From the NCBI GenBank assembly GCA_021106665.1, contig JAIOTR010000162.1:1-5065 (forward strand): a stretch of 5,065 nucleotides of DNA, given 5' to 3'. Position 1 is the first letter of the stretch; the number at the start of each line of letters is the position of its first letter. Positions 1-5,065 of the stretch are shown one piece after another. The position numbers and the translations under genes were made by a program. This DNA comes from Bacteroidales bacterium (lineage in GTDB: Bacteria; Bacteroidota; Bacteroidia; Bacteroidales; JAADJA01). The notes under the pieces were generated by a model, which had not been told where the DNA came from, ran no database searches, and was given only the letters and a program-made list of their open reading frames with translations.

Positions 1-41
1 ATTTTAATCAGTTAATAATATTTTGTAAGACTCTATATAAT

Positions 42-1349
42 TCATCCAGCCGTATGAACATCCACTCCCTTCTTTTCATTCCTATACGACCAGAACATAA
101 TCCCAATCCCGATCACAAGAGAAATAATCGCCAATAAAAAAGTCCAGGTAAATCCAAACAATTCATAAAACAGAACACCAAGCAGAGGCGCAAACATAGC
201 CCTTACAGCAGTTAAGGATAAATGAACGGATTGATAGTCTCCGGCTTCTTCAGACTTACAAAAATAAGCTGACCCAATAAACCACAATAAAGCCATAGTT
301 GCTGCAAATATTCCATAAAACAAGTAGGCAACAACCAGCAAAGGATAAACTTTAATTCCTGCTACCATAAAATGATTAGGGAAATAATCGGTAAGCATGA
401 TAAAAAAAATAAAAAGTGTTAATGAGCCGAATGTAATTGCAGCAAACCGGCGCGGATCAATTTTTCCTAACAATTTACCTGTATAGGGCAGCAGTACAAT
501 CGCAAGAATGTTATAGGCATTTTTGTAAAATGCAACACTTGAATAATTCAGGTGTAAAGCTCTTTCGAAAAATATAGTTATTACCGTAACAGTAATCATA
601 AAAGAAAATCCGTAAAACATAAATCCTGTTTCAAAATGAAAGTAGGGCTTGTTACCTTTCAGGATGTTGATCATCGTTGTAATAGAATTTTTTACAGATA
701 ACATAAATTTTACCGGCTGAATATTTTCCCCGGGATTCTGATAATCAATCATTGCCAACAGATGAACCGATATAATCCCAATTATTGCAACAAAAGGAAA
801 TACATAAGTATATGCATTCGGATTCCAATCAAGTAATATTCCGTATAAAAATGTAGCGACAAGCATAATGATCTTATTCACAGAAGTAGCATAACTATAT
901 AGTTTGCCGAAATTATTATGTGCATACTGATTTTTAAGGAATAAATTAATCAGAGGATAGATTACCGTGTTCCCAAAGTAATAAATGAAAAACAGGGCCA
1001 AAAATATATAATGGAATATTGAACTTGAAGTCAGTGTTTCCTGGTTATGAGGAAAAAACAACAATAAAAAAAGTGGGCCACGAGTTAGTAAACCTATCCA
1101 TCGAAGCAGTTTTTTCTTTTTTTTCAATCGTTTGATAAATTCATTTATGAAGACGAGGAAAATAAATACGATCATGCTGAACTGGAATAAAAATCCGAGT
1201 TCATAGTTTGAGCCCTTTAAACTTTTAATAAATACAAATTCATTGAGTGCCAAAACTCCAAGAATAATCCCTTCGAGGATGGAATATGCCAGATGAAGTT
1301 TAAATGTTCTTTTTTCCTCTTTGCTGTATTTCCCTTTTAACAACTTCAT
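42..1349 (-). CDS. MFS transporter, 12 transmembrane helices, substrate unknown
   Basis: Complete 435-residue integral inner-membrane protein, starting at ATG (CAT at 1347-1349) and ending in TGA (42-44). Hydrophobic segments lie at about residues 18-40, 50-70, 83-100, 110-137, 156-175, 180-202, 240-262, 272-290, 302-320, 333-360, 378-398 and 402-421, giving the 6+6 helix plan of the major facilitator superfamily. A basic loop (RLKKKKK, residues 74-80) sits between helices 2 and 3, where MFS proteins carry a positive cytoplasmic loop. GKLLGKIDPRRF (291-302) between helices 8 and 9 resembles the repeated MFS motif A. The loop 203-237 fits the central cytoplasmic linker. Length is normal for the family. 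The fold is fairly secure, but no residue identifies a substrate; efflux or sugar/nucleoside-type uptake are both open. No Shine-Dalgarno is seen; the start is preceded by AT-rich sequence with A at -3. It is divergent from the protease gene and has no visible operon partner in the window. Confidence 0.85.
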   Translation of the reverse strand: MKLLKGKYSKEEKRTFKLHLAYSILEGIILGVLALNEFVFIKSLKGSNYELGFLFQFSMIVFIFLVFINEFIKRLKKKKKLLRWIGLLTRGPLFLLLFFPHNQETLTSSSIFHYIFLALFFIYYFGNTVIYPLINLFLKNQYAHNNFGKLYSYATSVNKIIMLVATFLYGILLDWNPNAYTYVFPFVAIIGIISVHLLAMIDYQNPGENIQPVKFMLSVKNSITTMINILKGNKPYFHFETGFMFYGFSFMITVTVITIFFERALHLNYSSVAFYKNAYNILAIVLLPYTGKLLGKIDPRRFAAITFGSLTLFIFFIMLTDYFPNHFMVAGIKVYPLLVVAYLFYGIFAATMALLWFIGSAYFCKSEEAGDYQSVHLSLTAVRAMFAPLLGVLFYELFGFTWTFLLAIISLVIGIGIMFWSYRNEKKGVDVHTAG

Positions 1350-1366
1350 TATTAATTTTCAATCAG

Positions 1367-1381
1367 TCCTGCTTATCAGGA
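1367..1381 (-). promoter_or_regulatory. Perfect inverted repeat in the transporter leader (possible operator or RNA hairpin)
   Basis: TCCTG (1367-1371) and CAGGA (1377-1381) are exact complements around a 5-base centre. The site lies 17 bases upstream of the transporter start codon, in an otherwise AT-rich stretch, so it could be an operator half-site pair or a small leader hairpin. A 5-base stem can arise by chance; function is inference only. Confidence 0.25.
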
Positions 1382-1449
1382 GTTCAAAGTAAAAGTTATC
1401 AATTCTAAAACTGGTACTACTACTAATTTAGTGGAATATTAACAAATGC

Positions 1450-1465
1450 TTAAATGATTAAATGA
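1450..1465. repeat. Tandem 8-base direct repeat (TTAAATGA x2)
   Basis: TTAAATGA occurs twice head to tail at 1450-1457 and 1458-1465, followed by a degenerate copy beginning TTGAAT. It is short and AT-rich, so it may be slippage-derived spacer DNA; a binding site for a regulator cannot be excluded. Confidence 0.4.
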
Positions 1466-1685
1466 TTGAATAAATGTTTTGCCTTAGAAGAAAAAAACAA
1501 AAAATATATTTGTAAATTATTTATTATCAAATATTTAATTATTTAAAAAATATTTAGGCATTTTTGCATTTTATCATTTTCGCATTGCCCACAAACCATT
1601 AGAATGAACGGAAAGTTATTTATTACTATTAAAATTGAAGTAGAACCTAAAAATTGAATGTGCAAAAATATATCTTTATACTATT

Positions 1686-1731
1686 TTTGTCGTATAAGAT
1701 TCCATTGTAAATTTGAGTTATAATATATTTG
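1686..1731 (+). promoter_or_regulatory. Candidate tandem Bacteroidota-type promoters for the S41 protease
   Basis: The Bacteroidota primary sigma factor recognises a -33 TTTG and a -7 TAnnTTTG element. Here TTTG at 1686-1689 is followed after 18 bases by TAAATTTG at 1708-1715, a full consensus match with good spacing. A second -7 match, TATATTTG at 1724-1731, has only a TTG (1705-1707) 16 bases upstream. Transcription from the first would begin near 1722, giving a leader of about 65 bases. Matches to AT-rich motifs in AT-rich DNA are common by chance, so this is a moderate call. Confidence 0.45.
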
Positions 1732-1757
1732 CTTACAAAATTGATAAAACAAGTAAC

Positions 1758-1771
1758 AGAGGCCTTTCTTG
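1758..1771 (+). promoter_or_regulatory. Possible ribosome binding site and alternative TTG start of the protease
   Basis: AGAGG at 1758-1762 lies 6 bases before an in-frame TTG at 1769-1771, a spacing suited to Shine-Dalgarno initiation. That start would add MFKYIN in front of the ATG at 1787. Bacteroidota seldom depend on Shine-Dalgarno pairing and the ATG has A at -3 in an A/T-rich context, so the ATG remains the preferred start, but this site is the reason for doubt. Confidence 0.3.
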
Positions 1772-1786
1772 TTTAAGTATATAAAT

Positions 1787-3397
1787 ATGAAATTTTCGTC
1801 GAATATTTTTCTTTTCTTTATTATTTCATCTTTAATAATAATCACATTTACAAATCCCGCTTTTTCTCAAAAATCCGATCCTAAGGCCACAACTCAAAAA
1901 TTTGCTTCTGCGCTTCAAATCATAAATTTGGCGTATGTTGATACTGTTTGGGAGCCTGATTTGGTTGAAAAAGCAATTATTGCCACACTCAAGGAACTCG
2001 ACCCCCATTCTCAATACATTTCAAAAGAGGATCTTCAAAAAGCCAATGAACCTTTAGAAGGAAAGTTCGAAGGCATTGGAATTTCTTTTCAAATTCTTAA
2101 AGACACGATCCTCGTTATTTCCCCTGTACCGGGAGGACCTTCAGAAAAATTGGGTATAATGGCCGGTGATAAGATTGTGAACATTGATGGAGAAAGTGCG
2201 ACAGGTAGCTTTCTCGATAACAATTATGTGTTTAAAAAATTAAGAGGTGATAAAGGGACTAAGGTTCAGATTAGTGTATTTAGAAGAGGCAGAAAAAACC
2301 TTATTGAGTATACCATTACACGTGACAAAATTCCGATCAACAGTATTGATGCGGCATTTATGGCCGATCAGGAAATTGGTTATATTAAGTTAAATAGGTT
2401 TTCAAGAACTTCGATGGATGAATTTCGAAAAGCAATCGGAGAGCTGAAAGACCATGGAATGCAAAACCTGATTCTCGATCTTAGAACAAACTCCGGCGGG
2501 TATCTTGATGTTGCTATTGATCTGTCTGACGAATTTTTAGGTCCGGGAAAATTGGTTTTATATACTGAAGGCAGTTCAAGCCCAAGAAGAAAATATAAGT
2601 CAAGCTTCCGGGGTGAATTTGAAGAAGGCAAACTGGTTATTTTAATAGATGAAGGTTCGGCTTCAGCGAGTGAAATTGTCGCCGGAGCAGTGCAGGATTG
2701 GGACAGGGGTTTGATCGTTGGTAGAAGATCATTTGGAAAAGGATTGGTTCAACGACCCTATTATCTACCCGACAGTTCTGTTATAAGGCTTACTATTGCA
2801 AGGTATTACACACCTACAGGAAGATGTATACAAAAACCATATGACGAAGGTTATGAAAAATATTACAAGGACCTTTTGTCACGATTGGAAGGCGGTGAAC
2901 TCACCAATGAAGACAAAATCGATTTTCCTGATTCACTGAAATATTATACGCCCAAAAACCGCTTGGTATACGGAGGAGGTGGCATCATGCCTGATATTTT
3001 TGTACCATGGGATTCTACAAGGATTACAGACTTATATGTAGACTTGCTCAGCAAAGGAGTCTTTAGGGATTTCGCATTAGAGTTTATTGACAGGGAGAGA
3101 GAAGAACTCACAAATAATTATTCTGATTTTAACCAGTTTTTGGTTTCCTTCCATATTGATGATAAATTTATGAAGGAGTTTATAGCCTTTGCAAAAGAAA
3201 ATGAGATTGAACCCAAAGAAGAAGAACTTGAACAGTCAGAAATACTTTTAAAATATCAGCTGAAGGCTTTGATTGCAGGTAACTTGTTTGAATTCAACTC
3301 CTATTTTCAGATAATGACCCAGATAGATGAAGGATTCTTAAAAGCAAAAGAAGTACTGGAAAACGAATCTTATTTTGCAGAGTTAACATTTGATTAA
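1787..3397 (+). CDS. Secreted S41-family C-terminal processing protease with PDZ domain
   Basis: Complete 536-residue envelope serine protease of the CtpA/Prc (tail-specific protease) family, which cleaves proteins from or near their C-termini. Residues 1-27 form a Sec signal peptide (hydrophobic core 7-22, AFS|Q cleavage site); there is no lipobox Cys, so a soluble periplasmic product is expected. Residues 32-90 are the N-terminal helical region with the family motif ELDPHSQYI (70-78). A PDZ domain spans about 93-170, with carboxylate-binding loop EGIGI (95-99). The protease core follows: LDLRTNSGGYL (230-240), SASASE (291-296) and FGKG (316-319). By alignment with E. coli Prc (Ser430/Lys455/Gln459), the catalytic residues are Ser293, Lys318 and Gln322, all present with exact spacing. 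GGGIMPDI (397-404) closes the core, and about 130 charged, mostly helical residues follow. The start at 1787 is preferred because it opens directly with a basic residue and signal peptide; TTG at 1769 would add six residues. The gene appears monocistronic. Its substrate cannot be told from the sequence. Confidence 0.93.
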   Translation: MKFSSNIFLFFIISSLIIITFTNPAFSQKSDPKATTQKFASALQIINLAYVDTVWEPDLVEKAIIATLKELDPHSQYISKEDLQKANEPLEGKFEGIGISFQILKDTILVISPVPGGPSEKLGIMAGDKIVNIDGESATGSFLDNNYVFKKLRGDKGTKVQISVFRRGRKNLIEYTITRDKIPINSIDAAFMADQEIGYIKLNRFSRTSMDEFRKAIGELKDHGMQNLILDLRTNSGGYLDVAIDLSDEFLGPGKLVLYTEGSSSPRRKYKSSFRGEFEEGKLVILIDEGSASASEIVAGAVQDWDRGLIVGRRSFGKGLVQRPYYLPDSSVIRLTIARYYTPTGRCIQKPYDEGYEKYYKDLLSRLEGGELTNEDKIDFPDSLKYYTPKNRLVYGGGGIMPDIFVPWDSTRITDLYVDLLSKGVFRDFALEFIDREREELTNNYSDFNQFLVSFHIDDKFMKEFIAFAKENEIEPKEEELEQSEILLKYQLKALIAGNLFEFNSYFQIMTQIDEGFLKAKEVLENESYFAELTFD

Positions 3398-3459
3398 ACT
3401 CCACCCTTCTTCCCAAATTTTTATTCCTTAATAAAGTTTAACAAAGCAACATTTGTTAT

Positions 3460-3509
3460 AAAAATCCAAATTCTGTCCAGAATTGTATTGAGAATATTGT
3501 TGGATTTTT
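3460..3509 (+). terminator. Nested inverted repeat, weak candidate terminator of the protease gene
   Basis: AAAAATCCAA (3460-3469) and TTGGATTTTT (3500-3509) are perfect 10-base complements starting 63 bases after the protease stop, and the 3' arm ends in five T. Inside the 30-base loop a second hairpin can form, AATTCT / AGAATT (3469-3474 with 3479-3484) around GTCC; it shares base 3469 with the outer stem. The outer stem has only three G-C pairs and a long loop, so it is atypical for an intrinsic terminator. Confidence 0.35.
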
Positions 3510-3529
3510 GGAAAATCTGGCAATAATCA

Positions 3530-3549
3530 TTCCCATATTGGGAACTTTT
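3530..3549 (+). terminator. Compact hairpin followed by short T run, candidate terminator
   Basis: TTCCCA (3530-3535) pairs exactly with TGGGAA (3539-3544) around a 3-base TAT loop, followed by C and TTTT. The stem is short (6 pairs, three of them G-C) and the T tract is brief, but the geometry is closer to an intrinsic terminator than the repeat upstream. It lies about 130 bases after the protease stop; the two may act in series. Confidence 0.35.
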
Positions 3550-3736
3550 CAATATTTCATTTCATTTCAATATTCGCATAAATGTAAATTTTAACATGTA
3601 TTAGTTATACACGTAATTACATCTATATTAAGTATTTAGGCTCGTTGATTCAAATTCCCACCTATATTGAAAAAAATCAATGATGTAATGGTAGCATAGT
3701 TTTTGGCTTCCCAAATCCAACAAGGTAAGGTATAAA

Positions 3737-3777
3737 AAGTGTTTTTATGAATGGCTACTCAAAGCATTCTTACACTT
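3737..3777 (+). promoter_or_regulatory. Leader hairpin upstream of the beta-helix gene
   Basis: AAGTGT (3737-3742) is complementary to ACACTT (3772-3777), and inside it AATGGCT (3750-3756) can pair with AGCATT (3763-3768) with one bulged G. The structure ends 14 bases before the ATG at 3792, within the region a ribosome would cover. It could modulate translation or be a binding site; it matches no riboswitch I recognise. Confidence 0.25.
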
Positions 3778-3791
3778 AAAACAAAATCTAC

Positions 3792-5065
3792 ATGAAAACA
3801 AGAACTACATTATTACTATTTCTGATAGGGTTTTTAAACCTAAACTCGCAAACCATCATTCCTGATGGCAATGTTGCCGGTATTTGGGAACTTGCGGGAA
3901 GTCCTTATTTAATTGAGGGAGATATTACTTTAGCGCCTGATGACAGATTGACCATCAAGTCCGGCGTAGAAGTGATCTTTCAGGGACAATACAATTTTGA
4001 GATTGAAGGTAAATTAGATGCAACCGGAACTCCAGATGAAAATATTATTTTTACAATTGAAGATACCACCGGTTATTATTTAGGCAACCATATTGGTTGG
4101 AATGGAATCACATTTAATGGATTAAACTCCGGATTCGCAGAAAATTCATTGATGGATTATTGCATCATTGAATTTAGCAAACAAAGCGGAATTACCTGCT
4201 TCACATATCCTAATTTGATTTTAACCAACTCTGTATTTCGTTATAACAATGGCGGAATTATATTATACACATTTTCAAATATTACTATTGAAAACATTCA
4301 TATTTTAGAAAATAACTCAACTGGATTTTACTCAGAAAACTCAGCACCATATGTTTCAAACTTTTTAATTGAACAGAACCAGGGTCGTGGAATCCTGATT
4401 TCAGGAAACAGCTCAAGTGACGATGGAGCCACATTTATCAATGGGCAAATATTAAATAATATAACCTCCTACAATGGTGGCGGAATTAATATTTCTGACG
4501 ATGCCAATGTATATTTTGAAAATGTTGAAATAAGCGGGAATGAGGCAACAAATGGTGGTGGAATTTATTGTGAAATGGCAGGTGGGGAATTTAATAATGT
4601 AAAGATTATTGGCAATAGCGCTGAAAATGGTGGAGGAATTAACTGCTCCTTCATGTCCGACATTACATTTAATTATTGTCTGATCGCGAAAAATATGGCC
4701 TATGTCATTGGAGGTGGTGCAATGATCTTTGATGGGGATTTAGAATTAATTAATTGTACCATAAGTGATAATATTGCTGGAGATTCCGGAGGAGGACTAT
4801 TTTCAAGTTGCTATTACCCATTTCACAATGAAATACAAAACTCTATTATTTGGAATAATCTGCCGGAAGAAATAGTTGCTGCAGCCGAACTCCCCATTGT
4901 AAAATATTCTGATGTAAAAGGTGGCTATACAGGTATAGGGAATATTGATCATGATCCTTTATATGTTGATGCGGACAATAATGACTACCGTTTATTATGG
5001 ATTGATTTTCCTGAAGAGAACAATTCCAAATCGCCATGTATTGATTCGGGTGATCCCGATTCAAC
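3792..5065 (+). CDS. Secreted right-handed parallel beta-helix protein, 3' end cut by the window
   Basis: An open frame of 424 codons runs from ATG at 3792 to the window end without a stop, so the C-terminus is missing. Residues 1-19 are a Sec signal peptide (MKTRT, hydrophobic core, LNS|Q). Residues 21-95 resemble the N-terminal cap of Bacteroidota beta-helix proteins: SPYLIEGDITL (37-47), a GVEVIF strand (58-63) and ATGTPDENIIFT (77-88). From about 100 to 360 there are short beta-strand rungs with a recurring Asn (153, 175, 196, 223, 250, 275, 301, 327, 356) and a GGGI-like turn in the later ones. IDHDPLYVDADNNDYRL (385-401) and SPCIDSGDPDS (414-424) are the motifs that close such domains, often annotated choice-of-anchor Q. 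Related proteins usually carry a C-terminal type IX secretion sorting domain; that is expected downstream but not visible. Likely role: surface-attached or released adhesin-like or polysaccharide-related protein. No catalytic residues of a pectate lyase are recognised, so enzymatic function is not claimed. Confidence 0.88.
   Translation, partial: MKTRTTLLLFLIGFLNLNSQTIIPDGNVAGIWELAGSPYLIEGDITLAPDDRLTIKSGVEVIFQGQYNFEIEGKLDATGTPDENIIFTIEDTTGYYLGNHIGWNGITFNGLNSGFAENSLMDYCIIEFSKQSGITCFTYPNLILTNSVFRYNNGGIILYTFSNITIENIHILENNSTGFYSENSAPYVSNFLIEQNQGRGILISGNSSSDDGATFINGQILNNITSYNGGGINISDDANVYFENVEISGNEATNGGGIYCEMAGGEFNNVKIIGNSAENGGGINCSFMSDITFNYCLIAKNMAYVIGGGAMIFDGDLELINCTISDNIAGDSGGGLFSSCYYPFHNEIQNSIIWNNLPEEIVAAAELPIVKYSDVKGGYTGIGNIDHDPLYVDADNNDYRLLWIDFPEENNSKSPCIDSGDPDS
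4248..4859 (+). repeat. Protein-level rung repeats of the beta-helix (Asn ladder with GGGI turns)
   Basis: Nine Asn positions (residues 153 to 356 of the beta-helix protein) recur at steps of 22, 21, 27, 27, 25, 26, 26 and 29 residues, matching one turn of a parallel beta-helix each. Five later rungs also carry a glycine turn: NGGGI at 228, 254 and 279, IGGGA at 306 and SGGGL at 332. The later rungs follow the pattern small-Asn-x-Ala-x-x-GGG, similar in style to the GGA(I/L) and FxxN repeats of chlamydial polymorphic membrane proteins. The DNA copies have diverged, so this is a structural repeat, not recent duplication. Confidence 0.7.

Larger units (their letters stand above)
1350..1786. other. 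Divergent intergenic region between transporter and protease genes
   Basis: These 437 bases hold no gene I can support. Near the transporter there is a 5-base inverted repeat (1367-1381). A tandem 8-base repeat lies at 1450-1465. The core is extremely AT-rich: only two G or C bases occur in 1501-1556, and the palindromic octamer AAATATTT appears twice there (1529-1536 and 1548-1555). Two candidate plus-strand promoters lie near the protease (1686-1731). A further TAnnTTTG match at 1505-1512 has its nearest TTTG 23 bases upstream, which is too far to be convincing. I looked for the mirror-image box (CAAAnnTA with an upstream CAAA) for the transporter and found no well-spaced pair. The only ATG-initiated frame noticed (1604-1657, 17 codons) has no coding support. 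Confidence 0.7.
3398..3791. other. Intergenic region between protease and beta-helix genes
   Basis: These 394 AT-rich bases contain no supported gene. In order they hold a nested inverted repeat (3460-3509), a compact hairpin (3530-3544), a 10-base direct repeat TTTCAATATT (3547-3556 and 3565-3574), and a leader inverted repeat just before the beta-helix gene (3737-3777). No well-spaced TTTG / TAnnTTTG promoter was found; the closest -7 match, TA followed by three bases and TTTG at 3697-3705, is one base too long and lacks a placed -33 box. A 10-codon frame (3747-3779) is inside the leader hairpin and is not called as a gene. Confidence 0.65.

Noticed and set aside
1505..1512. TATATTTG as a promoter -7 box in the divergent region
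   Set aside because: The nearest TTTG is 23 bases upstream, and a transcript would carry a leader of more than 260 bases; a chance match in very AT-rich DNA is likelier.
1604..1657. 17-codon plus-strand frame in the divergent intergenic region
   Set aside because: Too short, no ribosome binding site, no domain or signal peptide; expected by chance.
1832..2014. 60-codon minus-strand open frame inside the protease gene
   Set aside because: It lies wholly antisense to the well-supported S41 coding sequence and its translation shows no recognisable domain.
2380..2631. 83-codon minus-strand open frame inside the protease gene
   Set aside because: Antisense to the catalytic core of the protease; no family resemblance and no promoter or start context.
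3547..3574. Direct repeat TTTCAATATT, two copies 18 bases apart, considered as CRISPR or iteron
   Set aside because: Only two short AT-rich copies, without further units or neighbouring cas or rep genes.
3596..3622. Imperfect inverted repeat ATGTATTA / TAATTACAT
   Set aside because: Needs a bulge and consists almost only of A-T pairs; not distinguishable from background.
4846..5064. 72-codon minus-strand open frame at the window end
   Set aside because: Antisense to the beta-helix gene, whose motifs IDHDPLYVDAD and SPCIDSGDPDS are clear on the plus strand through this same stretch.

Overview
This AT-rich window most likely comes from a member of the Bacteroidota. Three things point that way: Sec signal peptides that end in a Ser-Gln junction (AFS|Q and LNS|Q), promoter-like boxes of the TTTG / TAnnTTTG type, and a gene repertoire (a long periplasmic S41 protease and a secreted beta-helix protein of the type usually exported by type IX secretion) common in marine and gut Bacteroidota. 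The lineage call is an inference from these traits; there is no marker gene in the window.

Layout: (1) positions 42-1349, minus strand, a complete 12-helix major facilitator superfamily (MFS) membrane transporter of unknown substrate. (2) Positions 1350-1786, a divergent intergenic region of 437 bases. It holds a perfect inverted repeat in front of the transporter, a very AT-rich core, and two candidate Bacteroidota-type promoters pointing at the protease. (3) Positions 1787-3397, plus strand, a complete secreted C-terminal processing protease (peptidase family S41) with PDZ domain and intact Ser-Lys-Gln catalytic residues. (4) Positions 3398-3791, a 394-base intergenic region with two inverted repeats that may terminate transcription and a leader hairpin before the next gene. 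(5) Positions 3792 to the window end, plus strand, the first 424 codons of a secreted right-handed parallel beta-helix protein with a regular Asn/Gly rung repeat; its C-terminus lies outside the window.

The three genes do not look like one operon: the first two are divergent, and the second and third are separated by nearly 400 bases with terminator-like structures. No functional link between them can be shown from the sequence. The protease acts in the cell envelope and the beta-helix protein is exported through it, which is the only shared theme. I see no CRISPR array, tRNA, rRNA, transposon or phage gene, and I do not find convincing evidence for an undescribed multi-gene system here. The items most worth a second look are the beta-helix rung ladder, the A-rich homopolymer inside the transporter gene, and the leader inverted repeats.
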